Origin: Henricia sp. BOLD:AAB3569
Lineage: Eukaryota; Echinodermata; Asteroidea; Spinulosida; Echinasteridae
Assembly (NCBI GenBank): GCA_037783545.1
Contig: JBBELK010001519.1
Coordinates: 1-64,000, forward strand
Direction: 5' to 3'
DNA: 64,000 bases
A program made the position numbers and the translations under genes. A model generated the notes under the pieces. The model made no database searches and was not told the origin of the DNA. It was given only the letters and a program-made list of their open reading frames with translations. Positions 12,453-25,242 of this stretch are shown in pieces (the first letter of the stretch is position 1; each line of letters opens with the position of its first letter).

Positions 12453-13047
12453 TCACGCAAACCGTGGCTGTCTGTACACACCTCTTTGGGGTACTCCTGA
12501 GTTGTGCGCATGCTCAGTCATTCGGACTGTCGTTAAAGCACCGCAGTTTGGCTCGGCAATTTGGTCAAAGTGTGGTCCAAACGTCGGCAAATTTGGAGGT
12601 CGAAAAATGTTCCGACGAACTTCAAATTTTGCATGCCCTAAACTCTCTATATTGCGCACTTGTCATAAAAAAATTGACAGACTTTCGCCGGGAAATGGCA
12701 GAGAAATTTCAAAGTTTAGAAAAAACTGGGTTGAGGCTTCCTGACTGCTCTCACGCAAACCGTGACTGTCTGTACACACCTCTTTGGGGTACTCCTGAGT
12801 TGTGCGCATGCTCAGTCATTCGGACTGTCGTTAACGCACCGCAGTTTGGCTCGGCAATTTGGTCAAAGCGTGGTCCAAACGTCGGCAAATTTGGAGGTCG
12901 AAAAATGTTCCGACGAACTTCAAATTTTGCATGCCCTAAACTCTCTATATTGCGCACTTGTCATAAAAAATTGACAGACTTTCGCCGGGAAATAGCAGAG
13001 AAATTTCAAAGTTTAGAAAAAACTGGGTTGAGGCTTCCTGACTGCTC

Positions 13048-15127
13048 TCACGCAAACCGTGGATGTCTGTACACACCTCTTTGGGGTACTCCTGAGTTGT
13101 GCGCATGCTCAGTCATTCGGACTGTCGTTAACGCACCGCAGTTTGGCTCGGCAATTTAGTCAAAGTGTGGTCCAAACGTCGGCAAATTTGGAGGTCGAAA
13201 AATATTCCGACGAACTTCAAATTTTGCATGCCCTAAACTCTCTATATTGCGCACTTGTCATAAAAAATTGACAGACTTTCGCCGGGAAATGGCAGAGAAA
13301 TTTCAAAGTTTAGAAAAAACTGGGTTGAGGCTTCCTGACTGCTCTCACGCAAACCGTGGCTGTCTGTACACACCTCTTTGGGGTACTCCTGAGTTGTGCG
13401 CATGCTCAGTCATTCGGACTGTCGTTAACGCACCGCAGTTTGGCTCGGCAATTTGGTCAAAGTGTGGTCCAAACGTCGGCAAATTTGGAGGTCGAAAAAT
13501 GTTCCGACGAACTTCAAATTTTGCATGCCCTAAACTCTCTATATTGCGCACTTGTCATAAAAAATTGACAGACTTTCGCCGGGAAATGGCAGAGAAATTT
13601 CAAAGTTTAGAAAAAACTGGGTTGAGGCTTCCTGACTGCTCTCACGCAAACCGTGGCTGTCTGTACACACCTCTTTGGGGTACTCCTGAGTTGTGCGCAT
13701 GCTCAGTCATTCGGACTGTCGTTAACGCACCGCAGTTTGGCTCGGCAATTTGGTCAAAGTGTGGTCCAAACGTCGGCAAATTTGGAGGTCGAAAAATGTT
13801 CCGACGAACTTCAAATTTTGCATGCCCTAAAATCTCTATATTGCGCACTTGTCATAAAAAATTGACAGACTTTCGCCGGGAAATGGCAGAGAAATTTCAA
13901 AGTTTAGAAAAAACTGGGTTGAGGCTTCCTGACTGCTCTCACGCAAACCGTGGCTGTCTGTACACACCTCTTTGGGGTACTCCTGAGTTGTGCGCATGCT
14001 CAGTCATTCGGACTGTCGTTAACGCACCGCAGTTTGGCTCGGCAATTTGGTCAAAGTGTGGTCCAAACGTCGGCAAATTTGGAGGTCGAAAAATGTTCCG
14101 ACGAACTTCAAATTTTGCATGCCCTAAACTCTCTATATTGCGCACTTGTCATAAAAAATTGACAGACTTTCGCCGGGAAATGGCAGAGAAATTTCAAAGT
14201 TTAGAAAAAACTGGGTTGAGGCTTCCTGACTGCTCTCACGCAAACCGTGGCTGTCTGTACACACCTCTTTGGGGTACTCCTGAGTTGTGCGCATGCTCAG
14301 TCATTCGGACTGTCGTTAACGCACCGCAGTTTGGCTCGGCAATTTGGTCAAAGCGTGGTCCAAACGTCGGCAAATTTGGAGGTCGAAAAATGTTCCGACG
14401 AACTTCAAATTTTGCATGCCCTAAACTCTCTATATTGCGCACTTGTCATAAAAAATTGACAGACTTTCGCCGGGAAATGGCAGAGAAATTTTAAAGTTTA
14501 GTAAAAAACTGGGTTGAGGCTTCCTGACTGCTCTCACGCAAACCGTGGCTGTCTGTACACACCTCTTTGGGGTACTCCTGAGTTGTGCGCATGCTCAGTC
14601 ATTCGGACTGTCGTTAACGCACCGCAGTTTGGCTCGGCAATTTGGTCAAAGTGTGGTCCAAACGTCGGCAAATTTGGAGGTCGAAAAATGTTCCGACGAA
14701 CTTCAAATTTTGCATGCCCTAAACTCTCTATATTGCGCACTTGTCATAAAAAATTGACAGACTTTCGCCGGGAAATGGCAGAGAAATTTCAAAGTTTAGA
14801 AAAAACTGGGTTGAGGCTTCCTGACTGCTCTCACGCAAACCGTGGCTGTATGTACACACCTCTTTGGGGTACTCCTGAGTTGTGCGCATGCTCAGTCATT
14901 CGGACTGTCGTTAACGCACCGCAGTTTGGCTCGGCAATTTGGTCAAAGTGTGGTCCAAACGTCGGCAAATTTGGAGGTCGAAAAATGTTCCGACGAACTT
15001 CAAATTTTGCATGCCCTTAACTCTCTATATTGCGCACTTGTCATAAAAAATTGACAGACTTTCGCCGGGAAATGGCAGAGAAATTTCAAAGTTTAGAAAA
15101 AACTGGGTTGAGGCTTCCTGACTGCTC
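13048..15127. repeat. Seven-unit block, first copy (offset 4.46 kb)
   Basis: Ordered markers: stop type with AAATATTCCG (13048), CTAAAATCTC (13642), AAAGCGTGG with TTTAGTAAAAAACTGG (14236) and GCCCTTAACTC (14831). The same series, unit for unit, is found at 17505-19584, 4457 bp (15 units) downstream. The similarity breaks on the left at 12751 versus 17208, and on the right within plain units. Confidence 0.82.
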
Positions 15128-15424
15128 TCACGCAAACCGTGGCTGTCTGTACACACCTCTTTGGGGTACTCCTGAGTTGTGCGCATGCTCAGTCATTCGG
15201 ACTGTCGTTAACGCACCGCAGTTTGGCTCGGCAATTTGGTCAAAGTGTGGTCCAAACGTCGGCAAATTTGGAGGTCGAAAAATGTTCCGACGAACTTCAA
15301 ATTTTGCATGCCCTAAACTCTCTATATTGCGCACTTGTCATAAAAAATTGACAGACTTTCGCCGGGAAATGGCAGAGAAATTTCAAAGTTTAGAAAAAAC
15401 TGGGTTGAGGCTTCCTGACTGCTC

Positions 15425-17207
15425 TCACGCAAACCGTGGCTGTCTGTACACACCTCTTTGGGGTACTCCTGAGTTGTGCGCATGCTCAGTCATTCGGAAT
15501 GTCGTTAACGCACCGCAGTTTGGCTCGGCAATTTGGTCAAAGTGTGGTCCAAACGTCGGCAAATTTGGAGGTCGAAAAATGTTCCGACGAACTTCAAATT
15601 TTACATGCCCTAAACTCTCTGTATTGCGCACTTGTCATAAAAAATTGACAGACTTTCGCCGGGAAATGGCAGAGAAATTTCAAAGTTTAGAAAAAACTGG
15701 GTTGAGGCTTCCTGACTGCTCTCACGCAAACCGTGGCTGTCTGTACACACCTCTTTGGGGTACTCCTGAGTTGTGCGCATGCTCAGTCATTCGGACTGTC
15801 GTTAACGCACCGCAGTTTGGCTCGGCAATTTGGTCAAAGTGTGGTCCAAACGTCGGCAAATTTGGAGGTCGAAAAATGTTCCGACGAACTTCAAATTTTG
15901 CATGCCCTAAACTCTCTATATTGCGCACTTGTCATAAAAAATTGACAGACTTTCGCCGGGAAATGCCAGAGAAATTTCAAAGTTTAGAAAAAACTGGGTT
16001 GAGGCTTCCTGACTGCTCTCACGCAAACCGTGGCTGTCTGTACACACCTCTTTGGGGTACTCCTGAGTTGTGCGCATGCTCAGTCATTCGGACTGTCGTT
16101 AACGCACCGCAGTTTGGCTCGGCAATTTAGTCAAAGTGTGGTCCAAACGTCGGCAAATTTGGAGGTCGAAAAATGTTCCGACGAACTTCAAATTTTGCAT
16201 GCCCTTAACTCTCTATATTGCGCACTTGTCATAAAAAATTGACAGACTTTCGCCGGGAAATGGCAGAGAAATTTCAAAGTTTAGAAAAAACTGGGTTGAG
16301 GCTTCCTGACTGCTCTCACGCAAACCGTGGCTGTCTGTACACACCTCTTTGGGGTACTCCTGAGTTGTGCGCATGCTCAGTCATTCGGACTGTCGTTAAC
16401 GCACCGCAGTTTGGCTCGGCAATTTGGTCAAAGTGTGGTCCAAACGTCGGCAAATTTGGAGGTCGAAAAATGTTCCGACGAACTTCAAATTTTGCATGCC
16501 CTAAACTCTCTATATTGCGCACTTGTCATAAAAAATTGACAGACTTTCGCCGGGAAATGGCAGAGAAATTTCAAAGTTTAGAAAAAAACTGGGTTGAGGC
16601 TTCCTGACTGCTCTCACGCAAACCGTGGCTGTCTGTACACACCTCTTTGGGGTACTCCTGAGTTGTGCGCATGCTCAGTCATTCGGAATGTCGTTAACGC
16701 ACCGCAGTTTGGCTCGGCAATTTGGTCAAAGTGTGGTCCAAACGTCGGCAAATTTGGAGGTCGAAAAATGTTCCGACGAACTTCAAATTTTACATGCCCT
16801 AAACTCTCTGTATTGCGCACTTGTCATAAAAAATTGACAGACTTTCGCCGGGAAATGGCAGAGAAATTTCAAAGTTTAGAAAAAACTGGGTTGAGGCTTC
16901 CTGACTGCTCTCACGCAAACCGTGGCTGTCTGTACACACCTCTTTGGGGTACTCCTGAGTTGTGCGCATGCTCAGTCATTCGGACTGTCGTTAACGCACC
17001 GCAGTTTGGCTCGGCAATTTAGTCAAAGTGTGGTCCAAACGTCGGCAAATTTGGAGGTCGAAAAATATTCCGACGAACTTCAAATTTTGCATGCCCTAAA
17101 CTCTCTATATTGCGCACTTGTCATAAAAAATTGACAGACTTTCGCCGGGAAATGGCAGAGAAATTTCAAAGTTTAGAAAAAACTGGGTTGAGGCTTCCTG
17201 ACTGCTC
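15425..17207. repeat. T-P-stop trimer copy 4 followed by a shortened T-stop version
   Basis: Units 15425 (T with GGAATGTCG), 15722 (P) and 16019 (stop type) form a full module. After a plain unit at 16316, units 16614 (T with GGAATGTCG) and 16911 (stop type with AAATATTCCG) repeat the module without its P unit. This looks like loss of one monomer by unequal exchange. Confidence 0.75.
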
Positions 17208-17504
17208 TCACGCAAACCGTGGCTGTCTGTACACACCTCTTTGGGGTACTCCTGAGTTGTGCGCATGCTCAGTCATTCGGACTGTCGTTAACGCACCGCA
17301 GTTTGGCTCGGCAATTTGGTCAAAGTGTGGTCCAAACGTCGGCAAATTTGGAGGTCGAAAAATGTTCCGACGAACTTCAAATTTTGCATGCCCTAAACTC
17401 TCTATATTGCGCACTTGTCATAAAAAATTGACAGACTTTCGCCGGGAAATGGCAGAGAAATTTCAAAGTTTAGAAAAAACTGGGTTGAGGCTTCCTGACT
17501 GCTC

Positions 17505-19584
17505 TCACGCAAACCGTGGCTGTCTGTACACACCTCTTTGGGGTACTCCTGAGTTGTGCGCATGCTCAGTCATTCGGACTGTCGTTAACGCACCGCAGTT
17601 TGGCTCGGCAATTTAGTCAAAGTGTGGTCCAAACGTCGGCAAATTTGGAGGTCGAAAAATATTCCGACGAACTTCAAATTTTGCATGCCCTAAACTCTCT
17701 ATATTGCGCACTTGTCATAAAAAATTGACAGACTTTCGCCGGGAAATGGCAGAGAAATTTCAAAGTTTAGAAAAAACTGGGTTGAGGCTTCCTGACTGCT
17801 CTCACGCAAACCGTGGCTGTCTGTACACACCTCTTTGGGGTACTCCTGAGTTGTGCGCATGCTCAGTCATTCGGACTGTCGTTAACGCACCGCAGTTTGG
17901 CTCGGCAATTTGGTCAAAGTGTGGTCCAAACGTCGGCAAATTTGGAGGTCGAAAAATGTTCCGACGAACTTCAAATTTTGCATGCCCTAAACTCTCTATA
18001 TTGCGCACTTGTCATAAAAAATTGACAGACTTTCGCCGGGAAATGGCAGAGAAATTTCAAAGTTTAGAAAAAACTGGGTTGAGGCTTCCTGACTGCTCTC
18101 ACGCAAACCGTGGCTGTCTGTACACACCTCTTTGGGGTACTCCTGAGTTGTGCGCATGCTCAGTCATTCGGACTGTCGTTAACGCACCGCAGTTTGGCTC
18201 GGCAATTTGGTCAAAGTGTGGTCCAAACGTCGGCAAATTTGGAGGTCGAAAAATGTTCCGACGAACTTCAAATTTTGCATGCCCTAAAATCTCTATATTG
18301 CGCACTTGTCATAAAAAATTGACAGACTTTCGCCGGGAAATGGCAGAGAAATTTCAAAGTTTAGAAAAAACTGGGTTGAGGCTTCCTGACTGCTCTCACG
18401 CAAACCGTGGCTGTCTGTACACACCTCTTTGGGGTACTCCTGAGTTGTGCGCATGCTCAGTCATTCGGACTGTCGTTAACGCACCGCAGTTTGGCTCGGC
18501 AATTTGGTCAAAGTGTGGTCCAAACGTCGGCAAATTTGGAGGTCGAAAAATGTTCCGACGAACTTCAAATTTTGCATGCCCTAAACTCTCTATATTGCGC
18601 ACTTGTCATAAAAAATTGACAGACTTTCGCCGGGAAATGGCAGAGAAATTTCAAAGTTTAGAAAAAACTGGGTTGAGGCTTCCTGACTGCTCTCACGCAA
18701 ACCGTGGCTGTCTGTACACACCTCTTTGGGGTACTCCTGAGTTGTGCGCATGCTCAGTCATTCGGACTGTCGTTAACGCACCGCAGTTTGGCTCGGCAAT
18801 TTGGTCAAAGCGTGGTCCAAACGTCGGCAAATTTGGAGGTCGAAAAATGTTCCGACGAACTTCAAATTTTGCATGCCCTAAACTCTCTATATTGCGCACT
18901 TGTCATAAAAAATTGACAGACTTTCGCCGGGAAATGGCAGAGAAATTTCAAAGTTTAGTAAAAAACTGGGTTGAGGCTTCCTGACTGCTCTCACGCAAAC
19001 CGTGGCTGTCTGTACACACCTCTTTGGGGTACTCCTGAGTTGTGCGCATGCTCAGTCATTCGGACTGTCGTTAACGCACCGCAGTTTGGCTCGGCAATTT
19101 GGTCAAAGTGTGGTCCAAACGTCGGCAAATTTGGAGGTCGAAAAATGTTCCGACGAACTTCAAATTTTGCATGCCCTAAACTCTCTATATTGCGCACTTG
19201 TCATAAAAAATTGACAGACTTTCGCCGGGAAATGGCAGAGAAATTTCAAAGTTTAGAAAAAACTGGGTTGAGGCTTCCTGACTGCTCTCACGCAAACCGT
19301 GGCTGTCTGTACACACCTCTTTGGGGTACTCCTGAGTTGTGCGCATGCTCAGTCATTCGGACTGTCGTTAACGCACCGCAGTTTGGCTCGGCAATTTGGT
19401 CAAAGTGTGGTCCAAACGTCGGCAAATTTGGAGGTCGAAAAATGTTCCGACGAACTTCAAATTTTGCATGCCCTTAACTCTCTATATTGCGCACTTGTCA
19501 TACAAAATTGACAGACTTTCGCCGGGAAATGGCAGAGAAATTTCAAAGTTTAGAAAAAACTGGGTTGAGGCTTCCTGACTGCTC
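17505..19584. repeat. Seven-unit block, second copy
   Basis: It matches 13048-15127 marker for marker. Its right part is in turn duplicated again at about 25.5-27.3 kb as the start of the second domain II copy, so parts of this block exist three times in the window. Confidence 0.82.
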
Positions 19585-22256
19585 TCACGCAAACCGTGGC
19601 TGTCTGTACACACCTCTTTGGGGTACTCCTGAGTTGTGCGCATGCTCAGTCATTCGGACTGTCGTTAACGCACCGCAGTTTGGCTCGGCAATTTGGTCAA
19701 AGTGTGGTCCAAACGTCGGCAAAATTTGGAGTCGAAAAATGTTCCGACGAACTTCAAATTTTGCATGCCCTAAACTCTCTATATTGCGCACTTGTCATAA
19801 AAAATTGACAGACTTTCGCCGGGAAATGGCAGAGAAATTTCAAAGTTTAGAAAAAACTGGGTTGAGGCTTCCTGACTGCTCTCACGCAAACCGTGGCTGT
19901 CTGTACACACCTCTTTGGGGTACTCCTGAGTTGTGCGCATGCTCAGTCATTCGGACTGTCGTTAACGCACCGCAGTTTGGCTCGGCAATTTGGTCAAAGC
20001 GTGGTCCAAACGTCGGCAAATTTGGAGGTCGAAAAATGTTCCGACGAACTTCAAATTTTGCATGCCCTAAACTCTCTATATTGCGCACTTGTCATAAAAA
20101 ATTGACAGACTTTCGCCGGGAAATGGCAGAGAAATTTCAAAGTTTAGAAAAAACTGGGTTGAGGCTTCCTGACTGCTCTCACGCAAACCGTGGCTGTCTG
20201 TACACACCTCTTTGGGGTACTCCTGAGTTGTGCGCATGCTCAGTCATTCGGACTGTCGTTAACGCACCGCAGTTTGGCTCGGCAATTTGGTCAAAGTGTG
20301 GTCCAAACGTCGGCAAATTTGGAGGTCGAAAAATGTTCCGACGAACTTCAAATTTTGCATGCCCTAAACTCTCTATATTGCGCACTTGTCATAAAAAATT
20401 GACAGACTTTCGCCGGGAAATGGCAGAGAAATTTCAAAGTTTAGAAAAAACTGGGTTGAGGCTTCCTGACTGCTCTCACGCAAACCGTGGCTGTCTGTAC
20501 ACACCTCTTTGGGGTACTCCTGAGTTGTGCGCATGCTCAGTCATTCGGACTGTCGTTAACGCACCGCAGTTTGGCTCGGCAATTTGGTCAAAGCGTGGTC
20601 CAAACGTCGGCAAATTTGGAGGTCGAAAAATGTTCCGACGAACTTCAAATTTTGCATGCCCTAAACTCTCTATATTGCGCACTTGTCATAAAAAATTGAC
20701 AGACTTTCGCCGGGAAATGGCAGAGAAATTTCAAAGTTTAGAAAAAACTGGGTTGAGGCTTCCTGACTGCTCTCACGCAAACCGTGGCTGTCTGTACACA
20801 CCTCTTTGGGGTACTCCTGAGTTGTGCGCATGCTCAGTCATTCGGACTGTCGTTAACGCACCGCAGTTTGGCTCGGCAATTTGGTCAAAGTGTGGTCCAA
20901 ACGTCGGCAAATTTGGAGGTCGAAAAATGTTCCGACGAACTTCAAATTTTGCATGCCCTAAACTCTCTATATTGCGCACTTGTCATAAAAAATTGACAGA
21001 CTTTCGCCGGGAAATGGCAGAGAAATTTCAAAGTTTAGAAAAAACTGGGTTGAGGCTTCCTGACTGCTCTCACGCAAAACCGTGGCTGTCTGTACACACC
21101 TCTTTGGGGTACTCCTGAGTTGTGCGCATGCTCAGTCATTCGGACTGTCGTTAACGCACACGCAGTTTGGCTCGGCAATTTGGTCAAAGTGTGGTCCAAA
21201 CGTCGGCAAATTTGGAGGTCGAAAAATGTTCCGACGAACTTCAAATTTGCATGCCCTAAACTCTCTATATTGCGCACTTGTCATAACAAATTGACAGACT
21301 TTCGCCGGGAAATGGCAGAGAAATTTCAAAGTTTAGAAAAAACTGGGTTGAGGCTTCCTGACTGCTCTCACGCAAACCGTGGCTGTCTGTACACACCTCT
21401 TTGGGGTACTCCTGAGTTGTGCGCATGCTCAGTCATTCGGACTGTCGTTAACGCACCGCAGTTTGGCTCGGCAATTTGGTCAAAGTGTGGTCCAAACGTC
21501 GGCAAATTTGGAGGTCGAAAAATGTTCCGACGAACTTCAAATTTTGCATGCCCTAAACTCTCTATATTGCGCACTTGTCATAAAAAATTGACAGACTTTC
21601 GCCTGGAAATGGCAGAGAAATTTCAAGTTTAGAAAAAACTGGGTTGAGGCTTCCTGACTGCTCTCACGCAAACCGTGGCTGTCTGTACACACCTCTTTGG
21701 GGTACTCCTGAGTTGTGCGCATGCTCAGTCATTCGGACTGTCGTTAACGCACCGCAGTTTGGCTCGGCAATTTGGTCAAAGTGTGGTCCAAACGTCGGCA
21801 AATTTGGAGGTCGAAAAATGTTCCGACGAACTTCAAATTTTGCATGCCCTAAACTCTCTATATTGCGCACTTGTCATAAAAAATTGACAGACTTTCGCCG
21901 GGAAATGGCAGAGAAATTTCAAAGTTTAGAAAAAACTGGGTTGAGGCTTCCTGACTGCTCTCACGCAAACCGTGGCTGTCTGTGCACACCTCTTTGGGGT
22001 ACTCCTGAGTTGTGCGCATGCTCAGTCATTCGGACTGTCGTTAACGCACCGCAGTTTGGCTCGGCAATTTGGTCAAAGTGTGGTCCAAACGTCGGCAAAT
22101 TTGGAGGTCGAAAAATGTTCCGACGAACTTCAAATTTTGCATGCCCTAAACTCTCTATATTGCGCACTTGTCATAACAAATTGACAGACTTTCGCCGGGA
22201 AATGGCAGAGAAATTCAAAGTTTAGAAAAAACTGGGTTGAGGCTTCCTGACTGCTC

Positions 22257-23587
22257 TCACGCAAACCGTGGCTGTCTGTACACACCTCTTTGGGGTACTC
22301 CTGAGTTGTGCGCATGCTCAGTCATTCGGACTGTCGTTAACGCAACGCAGTTTGGCTCGGCAATTTGGTCAAAGTGTGGTCCAAACGTCGGCAAATTTGG
22401 AGGTCGAAAAATGTTCCGACGAACTTCAAATTTTGCATGCCCTAAACTCTCTATATTGCGCACTTGTCATAAAAAATTTACAGACTTTCGCCGGGAAATG
22501 GCAGAGAAATTTCAAAGTTTAGAAAAAACTGGGTTGAGGCTTCCTGACTGCTCTCACGCAAACCGTGGCTGTCTGTACACACCTCTTTGGGGTACTCCTG
22601 AGTTGTGCGCATGCTCAGTCATTCGGACTGTCGTTAACGCACCGCAGTTTGGCTCGGCAATTTGGTCAAAGTGTGGTCCAAACGTCGGCAAATTTGGAGG
22701 TCGAAAAATGTTCCGACGAACTTCAAATTTTGCATGCCCTAAACTCTATATATTGCGCACTTGTCATAAAAAATTGACAGACTTTCGCCTGGAAATGGCA
22801 GAGAAATTTCAAAGTTTAGAAAAAACTGGGTTGAGGCTTTCTGACTGCTCTCACGCAAACCGTGGCTGTCTGTACACACCTCTTTGGGGTACTCTGAGTT
22901 GTGCGCATGCTCAATCATTCGGACTGTCGTTAACGCACCCCAGTTTGGCTCGGCAATTTGGTCAAAGTGTGGTCCAAACGTCGGCAAATTTGGAGGTCGA
23001 AAAATGTTCCGACGAACTTCAAAATTTGCATGCCCTAAACTCTCTATATTGCGCACTTGTCATAAACATTGACAGACTTTCGCCGGGAAATGGCAGAGAA
23101 ATTTCAAAGTTAGAAAAAACTGGGTTGAGGCTTTCTGACTGCTCTCACGCAAACCGTGGCTGTCTGTACACACCTCTTTGGGGTACTCCTGAGTTGTGCG
23201 CATGCTCAGTCATTCGGACTGTCGTTAACGCACCGCAGTTTGGCTCGGCAATTTGGTCAAAGTGTGGTCCAAACGTCGGCAAATTTGGAGGTCGAAAAAT
23301 GTTCCGACGAACTTCAAATTTTGCATGCCCTAAACTCTCTATATTGCGCACTTGTCATAAAAAATTGACAGACTTTCGCCGGGAAATGGCAGAGAAATTT
23401 CAAAGTTTAGAAAAAACTGGGTTGAGGCTTCCTGACTGCTCTCACGCAAACCGTGGCTGTCTGTACACACCTCTTTGGGGTACTCCTGAGTTGTGCGCAT
23501 CGCTCAGTCATTGACAGACTTTCGCCGGGAAATGGCAGAGAAATTTCAAAGTTTAGAAAAAACTGGGTTGAGGCTTCCTGACTGCTC
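22257..23587. repeat. Inner 4.5-unit repeat, domain II copy 1, first
   Basis: Five successive units are marked GTTAACGCAACGC (22257), CTCTATATATTG (22554), GCACCCCAG with CTCAATCATT (22851), plain (23145) and half-length (23442). The unit is about 1.33 kb: four full monomers plus 145 bp. Confidence 0.9.
23442..23587. repeat. Half-length monomer 1
   Basis: Monomer positions 71-222 are missing: CAGTCATT runs directly into GACAGAC. ATT stands at both original breakpoints (68-70 and 220-222), so a 3-bp microhomology marks the join. An extra C (GCATCGCTC) is private to this copy. Confidence 0.95.
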
Positions 23588-24919
23588 TCACGCAAACCGA
23601 GGCTGTCTGTACACACCTCTTTGGGGTACTCCTGAGTTGTGCGCATGCTCAGTCATTCGGACTGTCGTTAACGCAACGCAGTTTGGCTCGGCAATTTGGT
23701 CAAAGTGTGGTCCAATCGTCGGCAAATTTGGAGGTCGAAAAATGTTCCGACGAACTTCAAATTTTGCATGCCCTAAACTCTCTATATTGCGCACTTGTCA
23801 TAAAAAATTTACAGACTTTCGCCGGGAAATGGCAGAAAAATTTCAAAGTTTAGAAAAAACTGGGTTGAGGCTTCCTGACTGCTCTCACGCAAACCGTGGC
23901 TGTCTGTACACACCTCTTTGGGGTACTCCTGAGATGTGCGCATGCTCAGTCATTCGGACTGTCGTTAACGCACCGCAGTTTGGCTCGGCAATTTGGTCAA
24001 AGTGTGGTCCAAACGTCGGCAAATTTGGAGGTCGAAAAATGTTCCGACGAACTTCAAATTTTGCATGCCCTAAACTCTATATATTGCGCACTTGTCATAA
24101 AAAATTGACAGACTTTCGCCTGGAAATGGCAGAGAAATTTCAAAGTTTAGAAAAAACTGGGTTGAGGCTTTCTGACTGCTCTCACGCAAACCGTGGCTGT
24201 CTGTACACACCTCTTTGGGGTACTCCTGAGTTGTGCGCATGCTCAATCATTCGGACTGTCGTTAACGCACCCCAGTTTGGCTCGGCAATTTGGTCAAATT
24301 GTGGTCCAAACGTCGGCAAATTTGGAGGTCGAAAAATGTTCCGACGAACTTCAAAATTTGCATGCCCTAAACTCTCTATATTGCGCACTTGTCATAAAAC
24401 ATTGACAGACTTTCGCCGGGAAATGGCAGAGAAATTTCAAAGTTTAGAAAAACTGGGTTGAGGCTTTCTGACTGCTCTCACGCAAACCGTGGCTGTCTGT
24501 ACACACCTCTTTGGGGTACTCCTGAGTTGTGCGCATGCTCAGTCATTCGGACTGTCGTTAACGCACCGCAGTTTGGCTCGGCAATTTGGTCAAAGTGTGG
24601 TCCAAACGTCGGCAAATTTGGAGGTCGAAAAATGTTCCGACGAACTTCAAATTTTGCATGCCCTAAACTCTCTATATTGCGCACTTGTCATAAAAAATTG
24701 ACAGACTTTCGCCGGGAAATGGCAGAGAAATTTCAAAGTTTAGAAAAAACTGGGTTGAGGCTTCCTGACTGCTCTCACGCAAACCGTGGCTGTCTGTACA
24801 CACCTCTTTGGGATACTCCTGAGTTGTGCGCATGCTCAGTCATTGACAGACTTTCGCCGGGAAATGGCAGAGAAATTTCAAAGTTTAGAAAAAACTGGGT
24901 TGAGGCTTCCTGACTGCTC
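23588..24919. repeat. Inner 4.5-unit repeat, domain II copy 1, second
   Basis: Same order as 22257-23587, with added changes CCGAGGCTG (23588), CCTGAGATGTGC (23885) and GTCAAATTGTGG (24182). These three extra changes are also in the matching copy at 31323-32655, so the inner duplication predates the 7.74-kb duplication. Confidence 0.9.
24775..24919. repeat. Half-length monomer 2
   Basis: Same 152-bp internal deletion and same junction as 23442-23587. It has a private GGGATACTCC. Confidence 0.95.
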
Positions 24920-25194
24920 TCACGCAAACCGAGGCTGTCTGTACACACCTCTTTGGGGTACTCCTGAGTTGTGCGCATGCTCAGTCATTCGGACTGTCGT
25001 TAACGCACCGCAGTTTGGCTCGGCAATTTGGTCAAAGTGTGGTCCAAACGTCGGCAAATTTGGAGGTCGAAAAATGTTCCGACGAACTTCAAATTTTGCA
25101 TGCACTAAACTCTCTATATTGCGCACTTGTCATAAAAAAATGACAGACTTTCGCCGGGAAATGGCAGAGAAATTTCAAAGTTTAGAAAAAAACT

Positions 25195-25242
25195 GGGTTG
25201 AGGCTTCCTGACTGCTCTGGGTTGAGGCTTCCTGACTGCTCT
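25195..25242. repeat. 24-bp tandem duplication inside a monomer, copy 1
   Basis: Bases 25195-25218 (starting GGGTTGAGG, ending CTGCTCT) are repeated exactly at 25219-25242, lengthening this unit to 322 bp. The same event is present at 32931-32978. Confidence 0.95.

Larger units (their letters stand above)
255..17801. repeat. Domain I: T / P / stop / K / R variant family
   Basis: This stretch is marked by variants not seen later in the window. T units (TACATGCCC with CTGTATTG) start at 849, 1444, 1742, 2040, 4121, 6799, 9474, 11857, 15425 and 16614. Units with GGCAATTTAGTC start at 4716, 5907, 7393, 10069, 13048, 16019, 16911 and 17505; five of these also have AAATATTCCG. K units (GTTAAAGCACC) occur only at 7987, 8581, 10665, 11261 and 12453. 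R units (AAAGCGTGG) occur here and in domain II. The sets recur in short ordered groups. The right boundary is set by the last stop-type unit at 17,505; neighbouring plain units leave it uncertain by about one monomer. Confidence 0.85.
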
